Below are positions 25,241 to 38,023 of a stretch of DNA of 64,000 bases, piece by piece. Position numbers and translations under genes: made by a program. The notes beneath the pieces were generated by a model, which ran no database searches, was not told where the DNA came from, and saw nothing but the letters and a program-made list of their open reading frames with translations. Each line of letters begins with the position of its first letter. The first letter of the stretch is position 1. The DNA comes from Anticarsia gemmatalis (Eukaryota > Arthropoda > Insecta > Lepidoptera > Erebidae). The stretch lies in the NCBI RefSeq assembly GCF_050436995.1, contig NC_134760.1, forward strand, positions 12,232,001 through 12,296,000, read 5' to 3'.

Positions 25241-25909
25241 CCTCTCAAGCGCCCGGCCACCGTGTCACGGTTGAATGTGCTACCCCCGTCAAGCGTCCCG
25301 CCACCGTGGTACGGCAAAACGATCTTACATTTAAAAAACGTAGAAAAGAAATACTAAAACTATCTTTATCCCTTTCAAACATATTTGACATTGAAGCTGA
25401 TGAAACGAGACGACGATCTAATGCACACACTTGAATAAGTGGTTGATATAGGCCAGAGAGCACCATAAACAACATCTGACCCAACGACATGTTCCTTTAT
25501 GACCAATATTGTAAATACTTTTTTCAACTAATTTTAAAGATTTGAGTATATTTTACAGTTGGATTTTAATGTCATTATTCATTAACTACACGATAAGACC
25601 TTTCGTCATATTATTTTTTTTGCCTAAAAATATTTATTAGACTTTCTTCAAACACATGCCTAAAGCACACAATATTCAGATTAAACCGACTATTGTACTA
25701 GCACTATCAAATATTATTTGTGGTTTATTGTTTAAATTTATAGCAAATTTTATGTAGATTTCAAATATATAAGGTATGTCTAGGGTGTCAGTATTAAAAT
25801 ATGACGGAATCGGCGCTTAAACGCCAACCGCCAATTCAATTTCGCGCGCCATTTTTGGCCCGGACGCTTAACGGTATATTTGAATTTTGACGTTGGGGCG
25901 CTCGAGAGG
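25241..25909. mobile_element. piggyBac-like non-autonomous element with TTAA target
   Basis: The ends CCTCTCAAGCGCCC and GGGGCGCTCGAGAGG are inverted repeats, each flanked by TTAA (25237-25240 and 25910-25913), the piggyBac target. Near the left end GGCCACCGTGTCACGG and CGCCACCGTGGTACGG form subterminal repeats. At 669 bp no transposase domain is recognisable. The open frame at 25195-25434 starts outside the element and is not a gene. Confidence 0.75.
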
Positions 25910-25913
25910 TTAA

Positions 25914-28900
25914 TATAATTTAATGTATATAAGTGCACGGTATTAGTCTAGCCCACCATGGGGATCTGGCAGATGCTGTTTGTATAGATAAATATGAAGA
26001 AATCATCTATGGGGTAAGATGGGCAGGGTTAAGAGATGAATACTTAAAAAATAAATAATTTTAAGTTGTTATCAATCTATCTTGTTTGTGCACGTGAGTG
26101 ATCCCGTGTCTGCTACTGTGGGTTAGGGTGTGAAGTTATGCTAGAGATATCTTTCATACTTTTCTGTAGAAATTGATTTATTGTTTAGAACGACTTATTA
26201 AACTATACTTAGTTAATGACTGTGTTTCTATCATATTTATGGTTTCTGTGAATGTTAAACTTTACAGTATATCGTATTGTTATATTTTTATTAGAGATAT
26301 AGTTTTTATTAAATCATTCTAATATTTCTATTTTTCATTTTAAATAAGTCTGTTTTGTCATCCACTGCTGGAAAATGAGTTTTACTTATTATTATATTTT
26401 TTAGTTTTTTAGTTAATTTACAAATAATGCTATGAAACCTTACTACGAAATACTAGGAATAAACACGAAAATAATATAATCAGTACTAAAATATATTTTT
26501 GAATCCTTTATCCGAAATGAGATAGTAAGATAGCAAAAATATATTTACGAATGATATTGTAATGCGGATGTGCATACAATCTATGTAGATATATGATCAG
26601 TCTTTATATAGCTAAGATATTGTTATTGTACCGTATATCTGTTTTTCACAAAATATACCTACTATGTAATATGTTTCCTCAAATAATATTATTATTGCAA
26701 TTTCGATTATCATTTCTGGTATTATTTTTATCTTTGTTTTCGCAATTTTTCAGCTGAAAGAGAAAATCTTGTTTACATTTCCTTATACTCGTTGGAAAAA
26801 TATTATTGAAAACATTTTCGCCTTTAGATATAAGTGATTATCAAAAATAATTGTAATGATTACAAGAAAATAATTTTATTTTATTATCGCAAATAAAAAC
26901 AACTTATTGTTTTGGTACATTGCAAGAATTCATGTCTTAAAAAAGCGTAGCTATTAGGGATCTCATTTTACTTTGGCGCACCTTAAGCCAAAGTAAAATG
27001 ACAGTATCAACCCTCTTTTCAATGGGTTTTTCAGTTTTATTTGAAACAAAAATTCCGAAAAACTCAACCATGAAACAATAGTCCACACATTTGTATCAAA
27101 CAGAAATCAAACCACGACCAAATTTAAGCATTCATTACACCAATCACCGAACAGATTTATCTCCCACATAATAAATATTCACATAATCCCAAATACATAC
27201 ATACTATGTACACATTATATACAAGTGACGTCACAGCGATACGTGAGTGAACAAACAGAGGGGCACGTGTAACCTAAATTGAACTAATTTGAGACTTATC
27301 TCAAACGCCTTTATCTCATACAAATAACAAATAATATAGATTTTTTTTAAACATCTGAATATTTTAATTCTGTATCTTTTTGAGTTATCTTTGTGAATGG
27401 AGAAAGAATTGTACCGGTATTTTTAAATAATTAGGGTTCATCCTAACTTTGTTTGGATTAGCTACAGTAAATTAGAATACCACATACGTTTATATGATGT
27501 AACCTGTGCTCTTCATGTGTACATTTGAAACAGAGAAATATTTTTCAAAAACGTTAAGCAGTTTCGGAGATTACGTTGTACCTATAAACTTACAATATTA
27601 AACAGTAGTATGTATGTAATGTAGTATGGCATGGGTATATGCATAGGTTTGGCAAAGGTAAGGCAAACCCCAAGAAATTGCAGTCTTATCTATTTACTTT
27701 TTATAATTATTTTACCATACAAGTAAAAAAGGGTATCAAAGTTAATAAAGAAATGAGATGTATGCGAGTGATGTCTTGGCAAAGACTAGTTTAGTTATGA
27801 GTAGAACGTAGAATCTTAAATAGGCGGAAATGTATATGAGTGCTTATTAAGTGCTTTTTAGGTTACACCCACGTTTAATTTTCATAAAAATATGAATTGT
27901 TGAATATCCTGTTTATTTTAAAGATGGCATATTGTCAGCGTGGTTAAAATATGTAAACTGTCTTTTGAGAACAAGTCTTATAATATGAGCCTAATTTTAT
28001 CTGCTCGCTTTCTTAAACTTTTTGTATGTATGTGTATTAAAAAACTATGTTTAAAGATCTGTGCAGATCTTTTGTATATAAAACTAAATGTACGAAAAAA
28101 TTGGCTTAAGAATTATAACAATTGTTTCATACTTTTAAATATTGTTTTTCGTCAACTCGAATCTCGAACCGAATTTTATTTCAGCTTTATTACCCTGTAA
28201 TTCAGTAAAATTTTAAATTTTTTTGTCAATTATTAAATCAAATAACAAAGCTACACTTATCTTTTCTCAAAGTCATCGTTAAAAATCCTTGTATCTTTTA
28301 TTTGTATATTTAACAAGTAGTAATCTAAATATTGCAGTTACCACGCGGATGGGAGTACGGAGTTTACGTCATTGGCACTCGTTCTTACATTTATTATGTG
28401 TTAGCTTAATTTAAACTTATTCGCTACATACGTTTTGTTTAGCTTGGTGGTGATACTGGTTTAATGCTTAATGCCGCCTATAACACAGAACTAAATAAAA
28501 ATGTAAATTAAGCAATTCAAGAAGGTTGATTCGCTTGCTAATGGGGAAACTGAGTAATTCGTTTCGTAGCACTTTTTTTTCCATATGTGACTTAATGCTA
28601 TTATATTATGCGATATGCTCGTTTGTTTCGGTAGTGATAATGTGCCATCGCAAGCAGATAGCCTCATGCAAATTTGATAGAAAAGATTCTTGAAATTCTT
28701 TTGATTATTATTCTATGAAAGCGTAACAGAAATATTTATAATCACATTTTTTTGTGGTTAAAATATCAATTAGATTATCGTATTGGAACGATTCTTTGTG
28801 CCCCTTTTATGCAGATCAACTAAAATGTACAGTGGTATCAAAGTACCTAACCAGTTCTTGAGCAGAATGAATGAAACTACACTGGTCGTAGCATCAACAA

Positions 28901-29889
28901 ACTACTTTGATTCTTTTGTGACCATCAAAATAATATGGAGTTTGGTTAACTCTTGGGAATTTTCTAACTCCAAACAATATGAAGAAAGTCCTTCCACTAA
29001 GTACTAACTAACAAAACAGTACATATTTGGATATAGCTAATTGTTGTGAGACTAAACGGGCGGTTCCGTAGAAAGTTGTACAAAACAAACAAACACAAAA
29101 GGAGACTCGTCAACACGACTGAGATGTATACGGGAATTGTAGGGCGACCATATTTACTATTATTTTTTTAAGACAACCTGAACTAAATCACTATAAACAT
29201 AGTTTTAGCTGTAGAACAATGATGCTTATTTCATAAATAAAAAAAGCTCTCATAACTTTTTACTGGAATGGTCGATTTGTTTTACTGGTTGGGTCAATAT
29301 GGCGGTTATATTTGTTCTTGAAATCAAATTGTCTCATATTATGTAATTAATTTTATTTTTAAAAATATGTAATATCTATGATATGGTCATCTTTGCATTT
29401 TGCGTTGAAGTCGGATTTTCTTTGTTAGAATTATTTTTAATTTTGTACCAACAATGGTCCGAATATGAGAACTCTAACCAATGTTCGCGATAGCCGAAAT
29501 GATTATCTTAAACATTGTAGACCTCAGTCTCACATTTCTTGATTCTATTTTTTCCACTCTTTATTCTGATCAAGAAACATAGAACATATTTATCTATTTT
29601 TTTCTAAGCAGCGTGGTCACAGTACATCGCTATCAGTAAGTCATGTCAAGCAGATAAAGTGTAGTTGTACAACAAACAAACTTTGTGGACACCACATGTA
29701 TGTGTGTGTACATGTAGCTACACTATGTGTGTGTGTCGTTACGTCACAGCCGCCATTGATGGGTCTTGAGCTAAGGTGCTGTTGCTAGGTGGATTTTTGG
29801 AGCCACTTTTGTTGTTCCAGTTAAAGTTTTATTAATATCTACAGTGCATATTCAGTATGTTTCAGAGATATAAACGAATACTTTGTGAT
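25914..29889. other. Long AT-rich intergenic stretch
   Basis: Apart from the hairpin at 26963 and a GT-rich tract near 29700-29735 I find no element. Frames such as 27940-28200 and 28783-29007 lack a normal start or family signature. Confidence 0.5.
26963..27001. repeat. Perfect 15-bp inverted repeat, 9-nt loop
   Basis: TCATTTTACTTTGGC (26963-26977) and GCCAAAGTAAAATGA (26987-27001) are exact complements. It is too short for a typical miRNA precursor and has no flanking TIR; origin unknown. Confidence 0.6.
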
Positions 29890-29892
29890 ATA

Positions 29893-30165
29893 CTGGACTT
29901 CTTCTTCTTATCGTATGGTTATTGGTCAATCTAGTGTCAAAGTTGTTCAAGCCGCTCGAAGGCCTTTGACATGGCTTAACGACTGTTATCTTAGTAGATA
30001 AAAGCCGGGACCGACTTTTCACGTGCCCTCCGAAGCACGGAGACGCCCAGCTCAAATACCACTATGCGGTACCCATCTATGGAATGACCGCGCCAACGGT
30101 TGCTTAACTCGCAGATCGTTTACCGACCAGTTAGCGCAACTGGCTACGGGCGCCTCTGGATACTG
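29893..30165 (-). repeat. SINE-like element, family B
   Basis: The minus-strand copy has the AAGAAGAAGA tail at 29900-29915, GTGTCAAAGTTGTTCAAGCC, TCCGAAGCACGGAGACGCCC and the 5' GGCGCCCGTAGCCAGTTGCG at 30155. It is full length. Confidence 0.75.
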
Positions 30166-30282
30166 GACACTGGACTGAATCTTCCTTTGACTGTTGCTGC
30201 TGTCAACCAAGCACGAAATGAATAATTTCGTATATTACGGTTACTGGTGAAGTGTAAACTTATTGATTCTTAACGCTCTTAA

Positions 30283-30370
30283 AACCATGAGCTGTGCAAG
30301 ATTCTTCTCCCAACCAAGAGAAGGGTTAGACCTAAGTCCACCACGTCCCAAGTGTGGGTTGGGGAGTTTA
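30283..30370 (-). repeat. SINE family D fragment, diverged
   Basis: GTGCAAGATTCTTCTCCCAA, then CCTAAGTCCACCACG and CAAGTGTGGGTTGGGGAGTT. Head missing. Confidence 0.6.
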
Positions 30371-32579
30371 CATGTCCATGAAATACTAAGAAATGATCTT
30401 TATTTGACAAATCTTTAAAGTTGGAGTAAAACGACACATAATAAATATATTTCAATTTCAATATACAACAGTTTCATAAAACAATATATTGCGCCTGAAA
30501 ACCTGCTCTACATACTGCGCAATGAGGGCAACTGCACGAGCCTCGAACCCGCGACCCCTCATTGTATGCTAAGTGTCCACTGAGTCACTGTTCATACTCA
30601 TATTAATTTTATATCGTAGACGAACAGTCGCCTTGTATTGATAACGTATAATAAATAGTGTGATATCATATCTATAGGATATTTTTAAAGCTTTTCGTCT
30701 ATTTGTTAAGCTAGAAAATTCCGTAGGTATAGTGACTTTAGTAATGAAGATTTTCAAGCTGAGTATTAGCCTCAAATATAGCTTAAAAAATATCACGGTA
30801 TCTTGCTTAGCGCCTTCACTTTTAAAACTCCACGATAAATCGGTTTAAAAATAGTTTGAATATTAAAAAAAATCATATAAAAAGCCTATTGGTCTTGTTT
30901 GTGTCTACGCTCAGCCAAAACTACCGGGTGCAGAAAGTTGAAATTTGATATGAAAATTCCTTAAAAAGTGAAGAGGAGAATAAAGAGAGGATTTTTTTTA
31001 AATCCCCTCGAAGAATGTGAAATATACAAAGCGGAAAACTATTCTAAAATAAAACAACTTCTATAGCAAAATAAATATGGTGTCAAAACTAAAAACACAA
31101 CAATACCGTACCCGCTACTGACACAAATATCACTCTAAAATATATAAATGATTGTTACGCCTTTTCAATGTTCCACGTTTATCAAGATATGCATCTATTA
31201 TTTCAAATTAAAACAACACCTTGTTTTTAAACGATTTTCCTTTCAAAAATGATAAGTTGTTTTGTTACAACATTAGGCATAAAATATCATCACGTATGGT
31301 TACTTAAAGGGTGGATAGAAAGAACACTAAAATACTTTTATTTGATATATTATCTAGTAACAAACGAATTACCAACATGAGAGGGTGGCAAACCGTGGTT
31401 ATTTAATATTTGCTTACAAAATGCTTTTAAGGGTAACCTCTCCCGTTGTTTTAGTTCATCATTACAATAAGTAATATTTTTTTCTATTACACTTTTACCC
31501 TTAAAATTAGCGTCTTACTGATCATTTCCGTGCTAGGCGATTGCTTTTACCATATTAGGGTTGTTTATATTAAGGAAATTACAGCTTATTAAACTGCTTA
31601 CTTACCTGACAGTACTTTAACACATTTTCTGACAATAAATTCCAATTGTAAAGTCTTCAAAAGCTCGATAGCTCACTATAAGTCTTATCTCTCCATTACT
31701 AAGTGGTCGCGAAACCCATAACCCCATACCCAGAAGCGGAACACCATCCAATATAACTATTACATAACAGCAGTCCTGAATTTAAAGTACTTAAACTACA
31801 AGTAAATTTAAATACTGACCTTCGGGCCTATCAAAAAATAACAAACACACATCACAGCAAAACCAACCTTACCCCCACTACTATAGAGTCTAAAATCGCT
31901 TGTGAAGTTTTAGTCATATCACATTATTGAATTGAAAAACATCATGTTTACACTAAAGGCACTTACGTAATGTTAATTCATCCTTGTGATACGCTATCTT
32001 TTATTATTCGGGTTCAATCACTATTTTTTGTGTCAATTGATAAGTGTAATTAAATATTGACTGCTGTGTGTGGTCTTAGGTGAAAGATTAAGGGTCTATT
32101 TTGTTTCAAATGGTTTGCTGAATTCTGAAAGATATAGTGAATCAGCTTTTTTATGATGAAGAACATAATATGAAAAATTTGGTTAACAAATGAAAGAAAA
32201 TAGTTTCATTAAATATTTTTGATAATAATTAAAATACACGAATGTAAATTGTAGTAATAAACATAGATGGTGCTCTCTGTGTCATCAATGCCACAAAATC
32301 AAATAACTTTTAAAGTCTACTTTTCAATACAGGTCTTTTTGACACACCATCTAACAAATAATAGCCTAGATCTTGTACATTACTTTATTATAGCGGAACG
32401 CACTGCCTTGGACCGTTTACTCAGAGTCCGCTAGGGTACCCAAGAGAAATCTTGACTGGCGACATTTCATCCCATCAAGAACCAAATTGATTAGAAAAAA
32501 ATCATAAACGATAATCCCTGCAAATAAAACTTCTGTAACAAAAAACTACAACAATATTTGCCGATACTGGCTACAGATA
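30371..32579. other. AT-rich intergenic stretch
   Basis: A degenerate tRNA-like patch (CGAGCCTCGAACCCGCGACC) sits near 30537-30556, probably a SINE head remnant. Nothing else is supported. Confidence 0.4.
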
Positions 32580-32699
32580 CCCCCAGTTTCTGAGGCACAT
32601 TTAGCGGTAGTTTATCTATTCAATAGCGTTTAAACTTATATAAATAGAAACGCTATCGAATAGATGAACTACTGCTAAATGTACTCAGAAACCGGGGGT
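32580..32699. mobile_element. 120-bp palindromic MITE, TA-flanked, copy 1
   Basis: The arms CCCCCAGTTTCTGAGGCACA and TGTACTCAGAAACCGGGGG continue through TTTAGCGGTAGTTTATCTAT to a small central loop. TA flanks both ends. A second copy is at 47489-47606. Confidence 0.8.
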
Positions 32700-33069
32700 T
32701 AGTGAGGTTATCATAGTTGTAGTAAAATTTTGTAATACTAGACCGTTAACAAATGTATTTTTGAATACTTTAGTAAAACAAACACCAGGAAAACATAGAA
32801 ACTCGAGTGCCACCACGTGTACAAACTAGCGGATCATAATAACATAACAGGAGTACAATAACAATAGGTTTGAACACAACATGGCCACTGATAAGATAAC
32901 AGTGTTTGTGCCGAAATATGAGCGCGCTGGCAATCGGGTCAAAGGTCACGCTTCCTGAAACTGAGGTCGTAAGGTTATTAACGAAACTAGACTTACTTTT
33001 AATTATATAATTTTTACTATTGTAAAAGTAACCCGAGAAAGGAAGTGCCCTAGGAGTTTAATAATTTTA

Positions 33070-33350
33070 TTTTAACCAGTCTACGGTGCAGGACTTTGTG
33101 TGTCCAAGCGTATGTACGAAATACAGGTACAATTTCTATGCCCTCGGTCTTATATCCTGATGGATGAATATCCGACACGACTAATGAGAAGTCAGGCACA
33201 ACACGAACAGTTTTATGTCCTCTCCGAGGCACAGAGACGTCATCTTCCTAACTCCAGGCGATCTCAAGTCCGTGGTCCGTGGAAGTGTTTGAACCCGAGA
33301 TCTCTGCGCGTCAGTTGCATACAATATAGAGCGCACCAGAAGAAGCAGTT
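33070..33350 (-). repeat. tRNA-derived SINE, family C, diverged
   Basis: CTACGGTGCAGGACTTTGTG, CTCTCCGAGGCACAGAGACG and GTTTGAACCCGAGATCTCTG align in order with the copy at 17345. A 98-codon frame through it (33100-33396) is a repeat artefact. Confidence 0.7.
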
Positions 33351-33934
33351 GAGAAGTCCAGGCTATAGAGGTATAATCTTTACTTGCCTCAGCTAAATTG
33401 TCTGTTCATACATCCATAAAAAATGCATATAATTCACAAAAAGTGCTGCTTTAAATATGTTACAAATGGTATATGACGTCTTCCTATTTGACCTACATTT
33501 TGATACATAATAATTAGTAAGTAATACAAAAGAGTGCTACAGTTTTAGCATAATATAAGCAAGCTTCATATCACGTGAAAGAACACGTGAAGATTAATGT
33601 CACTGCTTGCAGAATTAGTCGTCAATCGATCGGAAACGGCACTGTCTCCGTCGACATTTTTATGTCATTACTCTGCTAAAATGAGTCGATATGATCAGGT
33701 CATCACTTTGACCGGTGCTGGCCTAAAGCCCTGAAAAAAGCAAAAGTAGAAGTAGATGGAGTTTTTAATTGAATATGTACGGGATGTTTAACGATATATA
33801 AAAAAATAAGACAACGAATTATGCCTCTGTACAATAATAAAAAGAAAAGTACAAAGTAGCGCTTAATACTTAAAAATCATGATTAAAATTGATTAAACAC
33901 TAATAAACCTAAAACTTTGACACTAGTAATAAAT

Positions 33935-34045
33935 GGGTGAGTTCGGACTTTGCATACCTTCAACAACTTTTTAAAGAACTCTCAGTCATGGAAGGTTGGT
34001 CAGAATGTTTTCCTTCATAGTTGGAACAAATAAGAATTATTTCTA
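33935..34045 (-). repeat. SINE family D body, left of a nested MITE
   Basis: GTGAGTTCGGACTTTGCATA and TGTTTTCCTTCATAGTTGGA are the family body. It continues at 34199-34330 with a degenerate tRNA-like head (GGGTCCGAACCTGCAGCC). Confidence 0.6.
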
Positions 34046-34198
34046 AGGGTGCTCCCACACAGAAGTTATATAACGTATAATAACGTTAGAAACTTATAAC
34101 ATTTAAACAAATTCGTTTTTAAATTTTATTAAAATTGTTTTTTAATCGTGTTACACAATGTTGTAAAGCGTTACATAACTTTTGTGTGGGAGCACCCT
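34046..34198. mobile_element. 153-bp MITE nested in a SINE
   Basis: The terminal inverted repeats AGGGTGCTCCCACACA and TGTGTGGGAGCACCCT are perfect, and further complementarity follows (AAGTTAT/ATAACTT). TA lies on both sides. The host SINE resumes immediately after it, so the MITE arrived later. Confidence 0.8.
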
Positions 34199-34330
34199 TA
34201 TACACACATAAGTTCGACAAATCGTATGTGTGTTGCCACGGGTCCGAACCTGCAGCCTCTTGCATGTACCAACCTGTATGACTCTTGACACTACTATGAC
34301 CACAAAACTTTTGACCTACATTCAATATTA
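34199..34330 (-). repeat. SINE family D head, right of the nested MITE
   Basis: Continuation of the SINE interrupted at 34046. ATACACACATAAG corresponds to ATACACACATAAC in the copy at 38.6 kb. Confidence 0.5.
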
Positions 34331-34628
34331 CTTTTGTACTTACTTTAACCGATAGTTAACAATGGTCACTGATAACACGACACAAAAACCGTCAGATAGT
34401 GCTAATACCTTAAGTTTCAGATAAGCTTGCGTAGTTTTGACGTGAGAGATAATATAATGATCACGTGTAGTTCGATTCCTGATTGAGACAGAAGCGATTT
34501 GCAATCTTTAAGATTAGAATTATCAAGAGATTTTGATTTGTGTTATGCCTATTTAGATATTATAGGATAAGTTTTTTTCATTGCGAGTAACTTCAAACTG
34601 GTTCTGTGGTTTGAAAGCTAGCATAATG

Positions 34629-34979
34629 TATATGTTACTGTAAAAACCCGAACGGTCGTAAATCCTAAGATTTTCCGGTATAACCTAAGATTTACCAACT
34701 CGCAATGGTAAAAGTCCGAACAATTCTTTTATTTCGAACTTTTACCTCTATTCACTTGATGATGTCGAGATGTCGCCGGAGCCCCGCTTCGCGGGGCTCC
34801 TCCTACTGGGTGGTTAAATAGTTATAAACATAGTTATGAAGGAGGATTTTTTTATATACCGTAACATAGTTTTTAAACTCCGGCTTGTTCGGACTTTTAC
34901 CATTGAGAGTTGGTAAATCTTAGGTTTTACCGGAAAATCTTAGGATTTGCCACAGTTCGGGCTTTTACGGTAACATATA
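34629..34979. mobile_element. TIR element of about 350 bp hosting a GC-rich palindrome
   Basis: The left arm (TATATGTTACTGTAAAA, AACCTAAGATTTACCAACTC) and right arm (GAGAGTTGGTAAATCTTAGG, TTTTACGGTAACATATA) are inverted over about 95 bp. A GC-rich 45-bp palindrome unit (34770-34814), of quite different composition, lies inside. Confidence 0.75.
34770..34814 (+). repeat. 45-bp GC-rich palindromic unit, copy 1
   Basis: ATGTCGCCGGAGCCCCGCTT, hairpin AGCCCCGC-TTC-GCGGGGCT, then CCTCCTACTGGGTGGT. It differs by one base from the copy at 41388-41432. Confidence 0.8.
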
Positions 34980-37559
34980 TATTAAAGTCATATAAAGGTT
35001 CTGGGATTTCCGGTTAACGCAAAGGGGTAAGTACAGAATTTTCTCATATATTTTTGAAACCTTTTCTATTAAATAATTTAAACAACGCCTCCTGAATCGT
35101 CGTAAAGCAATCGAATTATTAAAAAATCTATTCAAATAAAAATGTATTATAAAAACGAAAGTTAGCGCAAAAATGGAGAACAACTGCACCAAATTGGATA
35201 ATCATTTTGTTAATATGTTTGTTGTTGTCAGGACAAGGTTTATAAGGGATCGATGGGATCGAAATTCCCATGGGAACGAAATCAACGGGATAAAATAGTA
35301 ATATACACGAACCAAGTCGGGCCAGTCCACTAGTAAATTAAACTAACCTGCAATTAATAAACGATTCTGTAAATATTAGTCCCAAACGATTTGATATTTA
35401 ACTGGTATAAGCTAAAAATATAAATAGTTTATCTAAATAGCCGGTTTACTTCGGTGACCGCAACTATGATAACACACTGATAACGAAACTATTTTCGTTT
35501 GTCAATCAATATTTACTAGTAATGTCCGTCTTTACGTGTTTCACGATATTTAAGATATTTAATATTTGTACCATCGTGAATGATGCTCCTGAAGCTGTAG
35601 ATAGAGGTACATGAAATACATCCACGTTTTACCATTAACAATACTAGTGCCATGTAAAAGGGGGCGAGCCTACTGCTGTCATACCAAACTCCATTATGGC
35701 ATTTTATGTTATATACCTGAAATTATTGAACCTATTATTAAAATCTCAAGCATACACAATTTTATAACGTTTTTCTTTTGCTTTCGGAAAGTTATCATTT
35801 TTATGTCTCTTAAATATATTTAAAAAATGCTTATATAAAAAAAACTATAATTTATTAAGGGTTCTAATCGGCGACAATTCGAATTCAAAGGTCATTTATT
35901 CATCTGGCTGCCTAATGAACATTAAAAAACCCTAAATAAAATCACACAAAAAATCGGTACTAATATTACAAATCTAGCTCACACACACCTCGTACTGGCA
36001 TTTAAAATGTCAATGACACACACACGTGACCATTTCACTCACTCTTTTCTGTTCAGTGCAATAATCACTGTTAATGTTACTATTCTGCCAAGTCCGCGAT
36101 AATAGCGTGTGTCAGTTCCGTATTTTTATATATTGCTAGCTCAATGATAGTGGTGAACTTTGTATGACAAAAAATGTTTCAAAAACGTGTACTCATACGA
36201 GTATTGATAGAGTTGCAGTGATTTCTTATTTTTGAGTTATCAATATAGAAAAAACTGAGGGGGAAGCCTTTGCCCAGCAGTGGAGCAGAAGTGGCTATAA
36301 AAATGTTTCCTTTTTAGCCAAGTTTCTAGCATTTTGTCGGTCGATTAATTATGAAATCATCACCGTTTAAAAGATTCTGTGGAGTGAGCTAGGCGTGAAA
36401 AAATTGTTAAAATGATGTAAAGTAATCTTTTTTGCTGAATTAAATAAAATGTGCCTCTAACGAAAATTCTGCACATAAAACTGCGGGTTTTCAGAAAAAA
36501 AAATCCAAGTTTAGAATACAATTTGAATAATATCAAAAATATATATATAACTGTCTAGTATTTAGTCTTTAAATTGGAGTTTTTCTCTAGTTAATGTAGA
36601 GAGACCTTCCTCCCTCACTTTCAAACTCTAGGTAAACGAGTATATACCTACCTTATGTTTAGATGAATAGATCTGTTTGTACAATTATGCATGAAAAGGC
36701 CAGCTATTATTGTATTTGATTATAATAATTGCGATACTGCACTAAAGACCCTGTTCACTGGTCATTTATGTTTGATGACTAACCAGTTGCACACTGGTAT
36801 TATCTTTTTAACATTTAAAATATCCTCACTTTCATGATTTGATTACAGATGAAACTACCATACACAATAGACCCATAGTAATTATTTTAGCTGTAAAATT
36901 AGGGGAATTGTAACAATTTCCATCACAAGTTTAATTCCGGAGTTCTTTGAATTAATACTCAAAACTTGTATTCTTCTAGCTATTCGAAAAACACAATATT
37001 TACTCGATGGAAACAAAAAAATGGCGGCCAGGCATAGTAGGGATCAGCAAACAAATACTGGTTTGCAGGAAAATAAAAATATTTTTTTTATTTCGTCTTT
37101 CCTGTGTTGCAAAGATCCCTAAATTAATCTAGAAAATAACGCAGCCTAGATCGAAATTCAGGCCTAGAACAAACCCATTAGACAAGATGAATAGTCTCTT
37201 AGTGTTTGGACACGAAGCCAAAAAGCTTTTTGACGTAAAAACTACAGAAAAATGTCAGCAATTGTCTTACATTAAGAGGTTTTGGGATAAACTCAGCCGT
37301 TTAGGTATGTGATCGAGGTCATTGTCTGTACCTAGATAGATTAGATCATTAGTAATCTAGCTGCTAGAAAAAAAGATTCTTTGTTGATTGATCAATGAGA
37401 GACCGGAATTCGGAAAGTATTTTCTGATGTAAGTGGTACTAATGATAGTTAATAGTAGGCATTTTTTTTATTTTTTGCTTAGTTTTTGACACATTATATT
37501 ATTTAATTGAATAGATGCTAAGTTGTACATTTTAAATGTTAAAAAAATTACATAATATG
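34980..37559. other. AT-rich intergenic stretch
   Basis: A small SINE family D remnant in plus orientation (TTTGCCCAGCAGTGGAGCAG) lies at 36252-36290. No gene was seen. Confidence 0.45.
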
Positions 37560-37712
37560 GTTAGTGGTCAACCGTCAATTTGTCAAAGCACGGAGACGCC
37601 CAGCTAAATTACCTCTAAATGGTCACCTATCTGTGGAATAACCGTGCCAGAGGTTATTTAACCCAAAAGTCATTTACCAACCGGCGAGCGAAACTAGCTG
37701 TGAGCGCCTCTC
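37560..37712 (-). repeat. SINE-like family B copy with internal deletion
   Basis: TGGTTAGTGGTCAACC is followed almost directly by AAAGCACGGAGACGCCCAGC, so about 100 bp present in the copy at 29893 is missing. The 5' part to GAGCGCCTCT is retained. Confidence 0.65.
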
Positions 37713-38023
37713 CTATCCCTTAAAATTACGTTAAGGATATTATCAAGGCATATTTCGCCTACTCTAATTGAAAAAAAGGTTAAATAATTGTCTTATAAAC
37801 GTAACATTTTAATTTAAATATTCGCACACGCTGTTTTTCTTGCCGTAGCCTTTCCTGTCATTTTCCTGTTCCGCTCAAGGCTTCGTGCTCTTTATGTAAG
37901 GTTGTCTCGCTACACACAGGTATAACTGTTTATGTAGATCACTGGTAATGGGCGTTTAGTGAACGAGAAATGAAAGAAAAATAATAAAAAATGTATGTAG
38001 TCCAGTCATTATAGTAAGTTCAC

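Noticed and set aside
25195..25434. 79-codon ORF with an ATG and a signal-peptide-like N terminus
   Set aside because: It crosses the left boundary of the piggyBac-like element (25241), so it is a chance fusion.
33100..33396. 98-codon frame
   Set aside because: Runs through a SINE family C copy.
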